Shown here piece by piece: positions 50,700-59,639 of a stretch of 64,000 nt of DNA. A program made the translations under genes and the position numbers. The notes beneath the pieces are model-generated. The model was given only the letters and a program-made list of their open reading frames with translations. It ran no database searches and was not told the DNA's origin. This DNA is from Lentisphaerae bacterium RIFOXYA12_64_32. Its GTDB lineage: Bacteria > Verrucomicrobiota > Lentisphaeria > Oligosphaerales > YB12-FULL-65-16. The DNA lies in contig MHBL01000302.1 of the NCBI GenBank assembly GCA_001803235.1, positions 1 through 64,000 of the forward strand, given 5' to 3'. Numbering within the stretch: the stretch's first letter is position 1; the number at the start of each line of letters is the position of its first letter.

Positions 50700-50742
50700 T
50701 TGCATTCGGCATACACGGTGTTATTCTACTGATCAGTTGAAT
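50700..50742 (+). promoter_or_regulatory. Promoter and ArsR-type operator
   Basis: -35 TTGCAT (50700-50705), a 16-bp spacer, -10 TATTCT (50722-50727). The 20-bp dyad ATTCTACTGATCAGTTGAAT (50723-50742) is palindromic in 18 of 20 positions and overlaps the -10 box, as in ArsR/SmtB autoregulation. The ATG of the ArsR gene follows 15 bp later. Confidence 0.75.
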
Positions 50743-50757
50743 GGTTGAGGAGTCTCG

Positions 50758-51429
50758 ATGAGCCAAGAGGATCGGCAATTCAAGGACCGCATCTATGAGC
50801 ACCTTGGGCGGATCGGCAAAGCCCTTTCCAGCCCCAAACGTCTGGAGTTATTGGACCTGCTTTCGCAGGGACCGCGCACGGTCGAGGTCCTGTCCCAGGA
50901 AGCCAGTCTGAACCTGGCGAACGCCTCAAAGCATCTTCAAATCCTTCGCGCCGCGCGTCTGGTGGAGGCGGAGAAGCGGGGCTTGTACGTCATCTATAGG
51001 GTCGGCGGGGAGACCGTTACGCAGTTCTTTCGGGCGCTGCGCTTGCTGGCGGAGGAACGCTTGGCGGACATCAGTGATATCGCCAAACGTTATCTTGAAG
51101 GCCGCCAGGGCATGGAAGCGGTGGATCGGCAGCAGTTACTCAAGAGGGCGCGGCAGGGCGCCGTTACGGTGTTGGACGTACGCCCCAAAGCGGAATACGT
51201 GGCTGGGCATATTGCCGGCGCCATTTCAATCCCGCTGAGTGAGCTTCCGAGTCGACTCAAGGATTTGCCACGTCATCAGGAAATCGTTGCCTACTGCCGG
51301 GGGCCCTACTGTGTGTTGGCGATCAAAGCCGTCGAAATGCTCAGGAAGAAGGGTTTTCGGGCAAGCAGACTTGAGGACGGAGTCCCGGACTGGCGGGCCC
51401 GCGGCTTGCCGGTAGCGGTTGGGGAGTGA
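50758..51429 (+). CDS. ArsR-type regulator fused to a rhodanese domain
   Basis: A 223-residue protein. Residues about 10-100 are an ArsR winged helix (ALSSPKRLELLDLLSQGPRTVEVL, NLANASKHLQILRAARLV). Residues about 120-220 are a rhodanese domain (VTVLDVRPKAEYVAGHIAGAISIP) with the active-site loop CRGPYC. Such fusions respond to persulfide or other sulfur species, or to oxyanions, through the rhodanese cysteine. The promoter dyad upstream suggests autoregulation and control of the operon that follows at 51460. Slightly lower G+C than the left part of the window. Confidence 0.9.
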   Translation: MSQEDRQFKDRIYEHLGRIGKALSSPKRLELLDLLSQGPRTVEVLSQEASLNLANASKHLQILRAARLVEAEKRGLYVIYRVGGETVTQFFRALRLLAEERLADISDIAKRYLEGRQGMEAVDRQQLLKRARQGAVTVLDVRPKAEYVAGHIAGAISIPLSELPSRLKDLPRHQEIVAYCRGPYCVLAIKAVEMLRKKGFRASRLEDGVPDWRARGLPVAVGE

Positions 51430-51459
51430 TGCGGTAGCGGACTAAGAAGGCAAGAAACA

Positions 51460-53823
51460 ATGCTGGAGCACATTACCCTGTTCGCACTGAACCGGCCCCG
51501 CACCGTTATCGCGGCAACGGTCGCGTTGACGGTCGTCTTTGGCCTGCAATTCGGCAGGATCAAGATTGACACCGATCCTAAGCACATGCTGCCGGAGACA
51601 TCCGCCGTACGGCAATACAACGACCGGGTGGAGCGGGATTTTGCCCTGCACGCCGACGTGGTTGTGCTCGGTATCGTCAACAACAATGGATTGGTTAACC
51701 CAACCACCCTGGAGCGCCTCGCCTGGTTGACGCGCGAAATTCAGAAGATGCCGGGCGTGATCTCGCGCGATGTGACCAGTTTCTCGACCATTGACAACGT
51801 AACCACCCGCGACGGGAATCTGACGGCGCGACCCGTGCTGGAGAGCATTCCGCGGTCGCCGGAGGAACTTGCGTCGTTCCGACGGGCGCTTCTGGAGAAT
51901 CCGCTCTTCATCGATCGCCTTGTGTCGAAGGACGGGACGGGAACGGCGATTTACGTTCCCATCGAGCCGCAGGCCAATGGCAAGACCATAGCGGACTCAA
52001 TCCGAAAGCTACTTCCGACAAACGAGGATGGGGACCGGTTCTTCCTGGCCGGAGATCCGATTGCACGCGATACCTTTGGCGCGGAAATGTTCCGGCAGAT
52101 GGGCTTGTTCTCGCCCATGGCCGGCATGGTGATGTGCGTGGCGTTGTGGCTGATGTTTCGCAGTGTTCCGCTGGTGATCGCCAATATGGCGGTGGCGATG
52201 GTCAGCATCATATGGTCCATGGGGTTACTGATTGGCCTGGGCTACCCGGTGCACATCATGAGTTCCATGAGTCCGGTCTTTCTCATGGCGATTGCAACGG
52301 ATAGCGTGCACATTTTCAATGAGTTCGCCTTCCGCTTCGGTGAACTGAAAGACAAGAGGCGGGCCATCGTGGACACCATGAAGGCAGTGGCGTCGCCCGT
52401 CTTCTTCTCCGACATTACCACCGCCGTCGGCTTCGCGTCGCTGGCCACCGCCACCATCGTCCCGGTGCGCATATTCGGACTGGTGGTCGGATTCGGGACC
52501 CTGGTGATCTTGGCGATGAGTTTCACTTTGGTCCCCGCCATTCTGGCGTTACTGCGCGAGGATCGCATTCCGGTGATCTCGGCGCACGCCCAATCGAGCC
52601 ACGAGGGCGCGAGCGCGACGCTCTCGAAACTGGGCCAGTTCTGCATCAGCCACGCCAAGCCGATTGCGGCGGCCGGCATCGCACTGTTGGCGATCGCGTG
52701 CGTTGGCATGTCCAGAATTGTGGTCAACAACAACATGGTGCACTGGTTCAAAACCAACAGCGAACTTCGGACGGCGGATCGGGCAATGAACGAGCGTCTT
52801 GGCGGCACCTCCACGGGTTATCTCGTTGTCCAGGGAGCGGGCGAAGACGCCATCAAGGACCCCGCCATGCTGCGGGGCATCGAACGGCTGCAACGCGAGT
52901 TGGAGAAGGACCCGCTGGTCGGCAAAACGTTCTCGGTGGCGGACTACGTCAAGCGCATCAATCGCGTGCTGCACAATGATGACCCGGCGCGCGACACGAT
53001 ACCGGACTCCGCTGCCGAGATCGGTCAGTACCTCTTTCTCTTCGGCACTTCCGCCAAGCCCAGCGATCTGGATAATGTCGTGGACTATCCGTTCCAACGC
53101 GCGAATATCTTCCTCCAGCTCAAGAGTTGGGACGCGGGCGCCATGCGCCAGGTCATCGCGCGCACCGATGCTTGGCTGGCGCGGAACCCTCTGCCCGGCA
53201 ACCCTGACATCAAACCAGCCGGCATTGCGTATTTCAATCTCGTGTGGAGCGATGAGGTGCTGTGGGGCATGCTGAAAAGCTTTCTCGCCGGGCTGGTCCT
53301 CGTGCTGGTCATCCTGGTCATTCAGACCCGGTCGTTCCTGTGGGGCTTGCTTACGTTTCTGCCGCTGCTATTCACGATCGCCCTCATCTATGGTGTCGTC
53401 GGTCTCATCGGCAAGGATTTCGACATGCCCGTTGCCGTGCTGTCAACGCTGTCGCTCGGTATGGCGATCGATTTCGCCATTCATTTTGTGGGCCGGTTCC
53501 AGCAGCGGTACCGTGAGTACCCTCAATTGCGCGAGGCGCTCATCTGGACCGTCTCCCGACCGGGCAAAGGCATCTTCCTTAATGCGGTGCTGTTTGCTCT
53601 CGGCTTTGCGGTCATGGTCTTTGCGGATCTGACGCCCTACATCACCGTCGGCGTGTTCATGGCCGCCATCATGCTGCTCTCGGCCCTCATGAGCGTGGTT
53701 TATCTGCCGGGGCTCATTCACCTTTTCAGGCGGTGGCTGTTAAGAACAGGACCGTCATCGGAGAAAGGGAAAGAAGAGGAAGAACTGAACCGGGTGCACG
53801 AAAGGAGGGGAACAGGCTTGTAG
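51460..53823 (+). CDS. MMPL/RND-family exporter
   Basis: A 787-residue RND-superfamily membrane protein of the MMPL/HpnN-like type. Two halves each have a large periplasmic loop and a set of membrane helices. The proton-relay motif SLGMAIDFAIHFVGRFQQRY is in the second half; the matching part in the first half is MSPVFLMAIATDSVHIFNEFAF. The start follows AAGAAGG 30 bp after the ArsR stop. Such transporters move lipids, hopanoids or other hydrophobic molecules. Together with the LolA-like protein and outer-membrane barrel downstream it could form a full export path across the envelope. Confidence 0.92.
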   Translation: MLEHITLFALNRPRTVIAATVALTVVFGLQFGRIKIDTDPKHMLPETSAVRQYNDRVERDFALHADVVVLGIVNNNGLVNPTTLERLAWLTREIQKMPGVISRDVTSFSTIDNVTTRDGNLTARPVLESIPRSPEELASFRRALLENPLFIDRLVSKDGTGTAIYVPIEPQANGKTIADSIRKLLPTNEDGDRFFLAGDPIARDTFGAEMFRQMGLFSPMAGMVMCVALWLMFRSVPLVIANMAVAMVSIIWSMGLLIGLGYPVHIMSSMSPVFLMAIATDSVHIFNEFAFRFGELKDKRRAIVDTMKAVASPVFFSDITTAVGFASLATATIVPVRIFGLVVGFGTLVILAMSFTLVPAILALLREDRIPVISAHAQSSHEGASATLSKLGQFCISHAKPIAAAGIALLAIACVGMSRIVVNNNMVHWFKTNSELRTADRAMNERLGGTSTGYLVVQGAGEDAIKDPAMLRGIERLQRELEKDPLVGKTFSVADYVKRINRVLHNDDPARDTIPDSAAEIGQYLFLFGTSAKPSDLDNVVDYPFQRANIFLQLKSWDAGAMRQVIARTDAWLARNPLPGNPDIKPAGIAYFNLVWSDEVLWGMLKSFLAGLVLVLVILVIQTRSFLWGLLTFLPLLFTIALIYGVVGLIGKDFDMPVAVLSTLSLGMAIDFAIHFVGRFQQRYREYPQLREALIWTVSRPGKGIFLNAVLFALGFAVMVFADLTPYITVGVFMAAIMLLSALMSVVYLPGLIHLFRRWLLRTGPSSEKGKEEEELNRVHERRGTGL

Positions 53824-53865
53824 ACCACAAGCAGAAATAACTGGTTACGGAGGATTCACATTCAA

Positions 53866-53887
53866 CCGCGGGTGGGAAAACCCGCGG
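53866..53887. terminator. Hairpin between the RND gene and the next gene
   Basis: CCGCGGGT-gggaaa-ACCCGCGG, an 8-bp perfect stem with a 6-nt loop, no T-run. It may attenuate transcription or stabilise mRNA ends inside the operon rather than end it. Confidence 0.4.
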
Positions 53888-53913
53888 ACTAGCCCCACGG
53901 GAGGAAGACACAC

Positions 53914-54459
53914 ATGACGAGAAACCACATCGCACTATCGGAAGTCCCAATTCGCCGGCTGTTGGTCACGGTGGCCGCGGCCGTCCTGGCATGGGGATCA
54001 AACGCACCTACAGGTTGGGCTCAGGAGCACCCCGAACATCCCACGGGCGCGGCCAAGGCTGAATCGGTGGTGACCTTGGAGGACGTCGCCAAGCACATCG
54101 AGTCCTACGTGAAACAGGAATCCAAAGACGGCGCGTTTAAGGTCGAGGACAAACAGGCCGGGAAGCCGCTCGCGCTGACGCTGGATCGCGTCCATCGCGA
54201 ACGGTTGTCGCAGATCGGCCCGGACCTGTTCTTCGTTTGCGCGGACTTCAAGAGCGCAGGCGGAGAGGCGTATGACTTGGACTTTTTCGTGCAGGGCACA
54301 AGAAAGGACAACCTGAGCGTCCTGCCTGCCAAAACCTCGGTTCACAAGGAAAATGGCAAGGAACGTTACACTTGGGCGTTCAACGCCAAGGAAAGTGTCT
54401 GGGAGCAGAAGCCGGTGAAAACAAAGGCCGAAGAACATCCAGCCACGGAGCACCCGTGA
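53914..54459 (+). CDS. Periplasmic hypothetical protein
   Basis: 181 residues with a signal peptide (..LLVTVAAAVLAWGSNAPTGWAQ). The mature part includes VTLEDVAKHIESYVKQESKDGAFKVEDKQAGKPLALTLDRVH and a beta-rich middle, ending in a His/Pro/Glu tail (EEHPATEHP). I do not recognise the family. The HPEHP and EEHP motifs might bind metal. Its place between an exporter and a thioredoxin-like protein suggests an envelope role in the same pathway. Confidence 0.7.
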   Translation: MTRNHIALSEVPIRRLLVTVAAAVLAWGSNAPTGWAQEHPEHPTGAAKAESVVTLEDVAKHIESYVKQESKDGAFKVEDKQAGKPLALTLDRVHRERLSQIGPDLFFVCADFKSAGGEAYDLDFFVQGTRKDNLSVLPAKTSVHKENGKERYTWAFNAKESVWEQKPVKTKAEEHPATEHP

Positions 54460-54555
54460 TGAACATGGAGCACCGGGATGGGGAACGCCGAGAAACAGGC
54501 GCCCTGTGCGGGTAAACCGTCAGAGTGTGCGGTCCCCTGCGCCAGCCTTCTGGAA

Positions 54556-54577
54556 GGCGGGTTCTCCGCAACCCGCC
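54556..54577. repeat. Small hairpin in the gap before the thioredoxin gene
   Basis: GGCGGGTT-ctccgc-AACCCGCC, 8-bp stem. It lies in a gap of about 270 bp (54460-54732) that shows no gene. A possible transcript processing or attenuator structure. Confidence 0.4.
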
Positions 54578-54732
54578 ACCCGCGCCGCCGCGTGTCACCC
54601 GTCAGGACCCACCCGGTTACGAAGAGCCGGGGTTCCAGGCGCCTCACCCAACAGTGACTCGCACGGGACACCGATTCCTTCTCGCAAGTGCAACGTTTAC
54701 CCGCACAGGTCGGAAAAAGGAGGCTTTTGCAG

Positions 54733-55761
54733 ATGAACAAGACACACATGACATGGATCGTATCGCTTGTGCTGATGGCAGGAGTGGCAACTTTTCTCTT
54801 AAGGCCCATCTGTGCCAATTCACAAGCGGCCTCGGAAGCGCCTCCCGCGGCGGGCAAGCAACAGGAGGGCTGGCTTGATGATTATGAGAAGGCCCAGGCC
54901 AACGCGAAGGAGACCGGACGCCCTATTCTGGTCAATTTCTCCGGGTCCGACTGGTGCGGATGGTGCATCAAGCTCGACAAGGAAGTGTTCGCTCAGGCTG
55001 AGTTCAAGACCTACGCGAAGGACAATCTGGTTCTGTTCAATGCCGACTTCCCGCGCCGCACCAAGTTGTCTGAAAAGGTTACCCGCCAGAACGAGAAGCT
55101 CGCGGAAGAATTGGGGGTCGAAGGCTTTCCCACCGTTCTGCTGGTCGAGGGCGACGGAGCGGTAATCGCCAGAACCGGCTACCAGCCGGGTGGCGCCAAG
55201 GCTTACATCGAGCACCTCATGAGTTTGCTTGCCCGGCGCCAGAAACGTGTCACGAGCGCCGCGGCGGCCCCGCCACAGGATCAAGCGGCGGAACGACATT
55301 CCGCGCCGAAAGTCGGTGCTCCGGCGCCGGAGTTTACGCTGCAAGATTTCGACGGAAGGACATTTACGCTTTCCGAACTGACGAAGACAAAGGGCGTTCT
55401 CCTCTGGTTCACGAATCTGTGCGGGGGCTGCCAGGCGGAAATCCCCGTACTCCTCAGGCTGAGATCGCTGTATGCGACAAAGGGCATCGACATCGTGGCC
55501 GTAAGTGTGCTTGCCGAGGACCGTGAAACGGTTGCAGCCGTCATACGAAAGAACAAGGTCACGTTTCCATTTCTCTACGATCCCAAGGGTGCGGTGACGG
55601 AACTCTACAGTGGACAATATGTCCCCGCAACCTGCCCCCTGAAGAACATCTACCTCATCCAGAAGGGCGGCAAGATCGTATGGCTAAGCCATCTTCCTGG
55701 AAGCGATGAAAAAGAAGTCGCAAGTCAGTTGGACGAAATAACGAAGGAGGCTGGACAATGA
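54733..55761 (+). CDS. Double thioredoxin-fold protein (CGWC and CGGC)
   Basis: About 342 residues. The start at 54733 is fixed by AAGGAGG 9 nt upstream; a signal/anchor segment follows (MTWIVSLVLMAGVATFLL). The first domain (about 45-165) is thioredoxin-like with SDWCGWCIKLDKEVF. The second (about 190-340) is AhpC/TSA/ResA-like with LWFTNLCGGCQAEIPVLL. Two active redox CxxC motifs in one exported protein suggest disulfide relay or peroxide/persulfide reduction outside the cytoplasm. Its stop overlaps the next start as ATGA. Confidence 0.88.
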   Translation: MNKTHMTWIVSLVLMAGVATFLLRPICANSQAASEAPPAAGKQQEGWLDDYEKAQANAKETGRPILVNFSGSDWCGWCIKLDKEVFAQAEFKTYAKDNLVLFNADFPRRTKLSEKVTRQNEKLAEELGVEGFPTVLLVEGDGAVIARTGYQPGGAKAYIEHLMSLLARRQKRVTSAAAAPPQDQAAERHSAPKVGAPAPEFTLQDFDGRTFTLSELTKTKGVLLWFTNLCGGCQAEIPVLLRLRSLYATKGIDIVAVSVLAEDRETVAAVIRKNKVTFPFLYDPKGAVTELYSGQYVPATCPLKNIYLIQKGGKIVWLSHLPGSDEKEVASQLDEITKEAGQ

Positions 55762-56366
55762 AGACGAAAGGCGTTTGTTTCATCGCCGCTATTGTAGTGC
55801 TGGCATTGTCCGAGAGGGCAATGTCCTATCCGCCCGCGGTGGGCATTCTCGGCAAGGCGACCTCGTGCATGAGTTGCCATGCCAACAACGGCCCGTGGAC
55901 GGACGAGCGCCAGACCATCATTGATGTCCTCGACAAGGACACCATGCAGTCTCTGCTCCAGGCCGACGGCGCCTTTCTGGTGGCCGTGAAACGCGGCCGC
56001 CCCAAAACGCTGCTGACGGTCATCGGACGCGCGAAGGGCGACACGGTGGAAGCGCCATACCGCAACGCGTGGCTCTATATCGATCCCCGCACGTTCGGCG
56101 GCAGTTCGCTGTCCAAGTTCGCGCCCGGCTGGGATGTGAACCTGCCGATGGCCTGCCGCATCGTGGGCGACAAGCTGGAACCATACGAAGGCGCGGCGCT
56201 GACGGTCCTGCCCATGACCATTCGTCCGACCGACGCGGCCAGCGACGCCGAGGTCGTGCTGCAGGTGATGCTGACCAAAGGCGAGTCGGTCAAAGGCAAA
56301 CCGAAGGAAGGAATGCTCGGCAATTACTTGGAGCGTAAGGTCAAGCTCAAGGTCACCGATGAATGA
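55758..56366 (+). CDS. Exported protein with one c-type haem motif
   Basis: 202 residues with a signal peptide (MKTKGVCFIAAIVVLALSERAMS). A single CMSCH haem-binding motif (SCMSCHANNG) follows soon after, as in small c-type cytochromes, while the rest (IYIDPRTFGGSSLSKFAPGWDVNLPMACRIVG) is a beta-rich domain I do not recognise. Translationally coupled to the thioredoxin-like gene by a 4-bp overlap, so an electron-transfer partnership is plausible. Confidence 0.78.
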   Translation: MKTKGVCFIAAIVVLALSERAMSYPPAVGILGKATSCMSCHANNGPWTDERQTIIDVLDKDTMQSLLQADGAFLVAVKRGRPKTLLTVIGRAKGDTVEAPYRNAWLYIDPRTFGGSSLSKFAPGWDVNLPMACRIVGDKLEPYEGAALTVLPMTIRPTDAASDAEVVLQVMLTKGESVKGKPKEGMLGNYLERKVKLKVTDE

Positions 56367-56406
56367 GCGAGGCTGACCCGAGAAAGAAGTTGAACGGAAA
56401 GAAACC

Positions 56407-56736
56407 ATGAATACTGATATGACTAGAGCATCGTATTGTCTCATCATGCCTCTTATGGTTGGCATACTCTTCACGACCTCCTGCATGATGATGCCTATGT
56501 GTATGATGCACGGGATGAACCACGATAAGTCCGAAGCCAAAGAAGAAAAGATTGCTGAAGAGAATGTCGATCCCGTATGCGGAGCCATCGTAGATAGAGA
56601 AACAGCATTAAGTATTCAATATGGTGGGAGGACTTATTTATTCGATACCGAGGAATGCAAAAAGGTGTTTCAGGCGAAACCGGAAAGATTCGTGGGAAAT
56701 GCAAACAAAGCCGAAGCCGAACAACACCAACATTGA
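56407..56736 (+). CDS. YHS-domain lipoprotein
   Basis: 109 residues. A lipobox (LFTTSC) lies at the end of the signal segment, followed by a Met/Cys-rich stretch (CMMMPMCMMHGMNH) that could bind copper or another soft metal. The C-terminal half is a YHS domain (VDPVCGAIVDRETALSIQYGGRTYLFDTEECKKVF). This gene is the most A+T-rich of the operon. A metal-handling function is inferred from the Met/Cys/His cluster and the YHS fold. Confidence 0.85.
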   Translation: MNTDMTRASYCLIMPLMVGILFTTSCMMMPMCMMHGMNHDKSEAKEEKIAEENVDPVCGAIVDRETALSIQYGGRTYLFDTEECKKVFQAKPERFVGNANKAEAEQHQH

Positions 56737-56901
56737 CAAACAGGTAGCGATGGCAGCAAAACACCTAACCGTTACTTGGAGGATGTTCAAGACAAGCGCT
56801 TCATGCTTTCCCAGCTTCAAAACCATTAAGCCGTCCTTCTGCGGTTTGCCAATCTCCGAGGATATTGCCTGCGTAACACTGCCGAAATGGCAAGGATAAA
56901 C

Positions 56902-57735
56902 ATGAACAACATCACGTCGCTGTGTGTCAGTCTGGCTACTCTTCTGGTGTGGCCTGTGGCCGCGGAGGAAGGCCAGCCTGGCAAAGCAACCTTCTCTGCG
57001 GATCAAGTAGTCGAGAAATCCCATCAGGCGTTTTACGCCGCGGGCGCCGACATGAAGGCGGACGTAACGATGGAACTCATCACCGGCGACGGCAAGCAGA
57101 GAACCCGCGGCCTCACCATGCTGCGTCTGAACACGTCCGGCGGCGCGGCGCAGAAATACTTTCTCTATTTTAAGGAACCGTCTGACGTTCGCCGCATGAC
57201 CTTCCTGGTCTGGAAGTATCCCGAAAAGGAAGACGACCGTTGGATTTATATCCCCGCCGTGGACCTGGTCCGCCGCGTGGCCGCGAGCGACAGGCGGTCG
57301 AGTTTCGTCGGTTCCGACTTCACATATGAGGACATCTCAGGACGCGACATTTCAGCCGACACGCACAAGTTCCTGCGCGAGGAGAAACTCGGCAGCAACG
57401 ACTGCTATGTGATGGAGAGCACGCCCAAGGAAACACTGGATTATGTCCGACGCATCGCGTGGATCGACACGACCACTTACCTGCCGCTTAAAGAGGAATA
57501 CTACGATTTGCGGAACGAACTGGCCCGCGTCTTTACCGCGGACACGATCGAGAATGCGTCATCGGGCGCCGGCAGGGGCGAGATTCCTACGGTGATGAAG
57601 AGAACCATGCGCAACGTGAAAAGCGGACACCGCACCGAAGTGACTTTCAAGTCGGTGTCCTTCAACGTCGGCTTAACGGACGATATTTTCACTGAGCGCT
57701 ATCTACGCCAGGCGCCGTCAAAATGGGTGCCATGA
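56902..57735 (+). CDS. LolA-like outer-membrane lipoprotein-sorting family protein
   Basis: About 277 residues. The start at 56902 has AAGGATAA just upstream and gives a signal peptide (..LATLLVWPVAAEE). The half-barrel fold typical of the family is seen in TMELITGDGKQRTRGLTMLRL, KYFLYFKEPSDVRRMTFLVWKYPEKEDDRWIYIPAVDLVRRVAASDRRSSFVGSDFTYED and VTFKSVSFNVGLTDDIFTERYL. Members occur next to MMPL/RND exporters and may shuttle hydrophobic cargo through the periplasm. It overlaps the next gene by 4 bp. Confidence 0.88.
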   Translation: MNNITSLCVSLATLLVWPVAAEEGQPGKATFSADQVVEKSHQAFYAAGADMKADVTMELITGDGKQRTRGLTMLRLNTSGGAAQKYFLYFKEPSDVRRMTFLVWKYPEKEDDRWIYIPAVDLVRRVAASDRRSSFVGSDFTYEDISGRDISADTHKFLREEKLGSNDCYVMESTPKETLDYVRRIAWIDTTTYLPLKEEYYDLRNELARVFTADTIENASSGAGRGEIPTVMKRTMRNVKSGHRTEVTFKSVSFNVGLTDDIFTERYLRQAPSKWVP

Positions 57736-58979
57736 TAAAACGATGGGGCCTTTGCCTTACGATGGCGGCGTGTTCGCTCCTGAATACACCCGCCTACGCC
57801 GCGCCGCAACTGAACGGCTTTGCCGAATGGCGGGGCGGACTGCGACTCGGGGGCGATGCCCATCAGTCAAACGACGCGACACTCGACGAAGCGCGCCTGC
57901 AACTGGACTCTTCCGCGTCCTGGAAGAACGTCCAATTTCGCGGCAAGGCGGATTTCATGTATGATGCCGTCGACAGCGAGGCGGACATCGACCCGCGCGA
58001 AGTCAGCGCGGCGATTTCCCCACTAAGCGCAGTTGATCTCAAGCTAGGGCGGCAGACCCTCACCTGGGGCGTGGGGGACTATCTCTTCATCAACGACCTG
58101 TTTCCCAAGGACTGGAAATCCTTTCTGCTTGGCCGCGACGATGAGTACCTCAAAGCTCCGTCAGACGCGGTCAAAGCGAGCTTCTTTTCGGATATCGCCA
58201 ATCTGGACGTGGTCTACACGCCCCGATTCAATCCCGACCGCTACATTGACGGCAAGCGAGTCTCCTTTTTCAACCCGCGGTTGAACCGCCTGGCGGGCGC
58301 GGGCGATGCCTTTGCCGTTGAGAAACGCGACGACTGGTTCACGGATGACGAAGTCGCCGCCCGCATCTCACGCAATATCGGTGGCTTCGACGCGGCTCTC
58401 TATGGGTACCATGGCTTTTGGAAAAGCCCTATGGGTTTCGACGCCATTTCGGAGAAAGCGACCTTCCCGCCCCTGGGCGTCTATGGCGCCAGCGTGCGCG
58501 GCAATGTGGTCAGAGGCGTAGGCAGTCTGGAAACCGGTTACTATGATTCGCCCGAAGACCGCTCCGGGGACGATCCTCTTGTTCCGAACAGTCAGGCCCG
58601 CGTTCTGGTGGGCTACGAACAGGAGATCGTCACGGATTTCACCGTGGGCGGCCAGTATTACCTGGAACACATGATGAGCTTTGGCGCCTACCGCGCCAGC
58701 CTGCCGAACGGAACGGCCCTCGCAGATGAGGACCGCCACGTATTGACGTCGCGGCTGACGTGGCTGGCGTTGCATCAGAGTCTTCGGCTGTCGCTGTTCA
58801 CCTTCTATTCACCTTCCGATAACGACGCCTATCTGCGACCCACCGCCGATTACCGGATCGACGACCACTGGGCCGCGAGCATCGGCGCGAACCTGTTCAT
58901 GGGAGAAAGCGAACGCACATTCTTCGGTCAGTTTGAGGACGCTGCCAATGTGTTTGCCTCATTGCGTTACGGGTTCTGA
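57732..58979 (+). CDS. Outer-membrane beta-barrel protein (DUF1302-like)
   Basis: About 415 residues with a signal peptide (..CLTMAACSLLNTPAYAAP). The rest consists of alternating amphipathic strands and ends in a terminal aromatic (ASLRYGF), as outer-membrane barrels do. The internal GRQTLTWGVGDYLFINDLFPKDWKSFLLGRDDEYLKAPSDAVK resembles DUF1302-type barrels that accompany RND exporters and LolA-like proteins. The start at 57732 overlaps the upstream stop by 4 bp (ATGA). It is probably the outer-membrane end of the export path. Confidence 0.87.
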   Translation: MIKRWGLCLTMAACSLLNTPAYAAPQLNGFAEWRGGLRLGGDAHQSNDATLDEARLQLDSSASWKNVQFRGKADFMYDAVDSEADIDPREVSAAISPLSAVDLKLGRQTLTWGVGDYLFINDLFPKDWKSFLLGRDDEYLKAPSDAVKASFFSDIANLDVVYTPRFNPDRYIDGKRVSFFNPRLNRLAGAGDAFAVEKRDDWFTDDEVAARISRNIGGFDAALYGYHGFWKSPMGFDAISEKATFPPLGVYGASVRGNVVRGVGSLETGYYDSPEDRSGDDPLVPNSQARVLVGYEQEIVTDFTVGGQYYLEHMMSFGAYRASLPNGTALADEDRHVLTSRLTWLALHQSLRLSLFTFYSPSDNDAYLRPTADYRIDDHWAASIGANLFMGESERTFFGQFEDAANVFASLRYGF

Positions 58980-59006
58980 CGCGGCACTGCTGTCGGGATA
59001 ATAAAT

Positions 59007-59600
59007 ATGCACCCTGGTGAAGTGGATTCCTGGGAGACCGATTATCGGACGGGCAATATGCCGTGGGATTGTCACGGTGTTCCGAGCGCCCTTGTCGAGT
59101 ACATCAGTCACGCAGCGGGACCCGGCCGGGTGTTGATCCCCGGTTGCGGTTCGGGCTACGAAGTCCACGCCTTCCATGAACGTGGTTGGCAGGTTCTCGC
59201 GGTGGATGTTACCCCTGCCGCCGTCGCCCGCGCCCGGACGCTACTGGGCGATCTGGCAGACAAGGTGGTGCTCGCCGATTTCTTCAGCCACGATTTCGGC
59301 GGGCGTAGGTTTGACTTGATCTACGAGCGTGCTTTTCTGTGCTCGATGCCGCCGACGCGTTGGACGGCGTACGCGCGGCACGCAGCCGAGCTGCTGACAA
59401 GCGAGGGCAAACTCGTCGGGTTCTTCCTTTACGGACACGAAGACGAGCCGCCGCCGTATCCACTCACCGATGAGGCGGCGCTGGCGGTACTGGCACGGAA
59501 TTTCACGCGCCTGGCCGACGAGCCAGTCACGGATTCGCTGCCGGTGTTCGCGGGTAGGGAACGCTGGCAGGTGTGGCAGAAGAAGGGCGGCGCAAACTAG
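59007..59600 (+). CDS. TPMT-family S-adenosylmethionine methyltransferase
   Basis: A 197-residue class I methyltransferase of the thiopurine methyltransferase group: the N-terminal WETDYRTGNMPWDCHGVPSALVEY, the SAM loop VLIPGCGSGYEVHAF, VLAVDVTPAAVARA and FDLIYERAFLCSMPPTRW are all typical. Bacterial members methylate selenium, tellurium, thiols or halides into volatile products. It starts 27 bp after the barrel gene and may share its transcript. This fits the ArsR-rhodanese and thioredoxin context of a metalloid or thiol stress operon, but the substrate is not shown. Confidence 0.9.
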   Translation: MHPGEVDSWETDYRTGNMPWDCHGVPSALVEYISHAAGPGRVLIPGCGSGYEVHAFHERGWQVLAVDVTPAAVARARTLLGDLADKVVLADFFSHDFGGRRFDLIYERAFLCSMPPTRWTAYARHAAELLTSEGKLVGFFLYGHEDEPPPYPLTDEAALAVLARNFTRLADEPVTDSLPVFAGRERWQVWQKKGGAN

Positions 59601-59639
59601 GGTGGCCGCACGCCAGAACCAAACGATGAACGACCCCCG

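Larger units (their letters stand above)
49946..50757. other. Gap with transposase relic, inverted repeat and a promoter
   Basis: No intact gene. It contains a decayed RAYT-like fragment (50169-50444), a short HYRQTAF..CARSVLGSDSF reading near 49990-50050 that resembles another piece of such a transposase, a 21-bp inverted repeat (50488-50578) and the ArsR promoter/operator at the right end. Confidence 0.55.
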
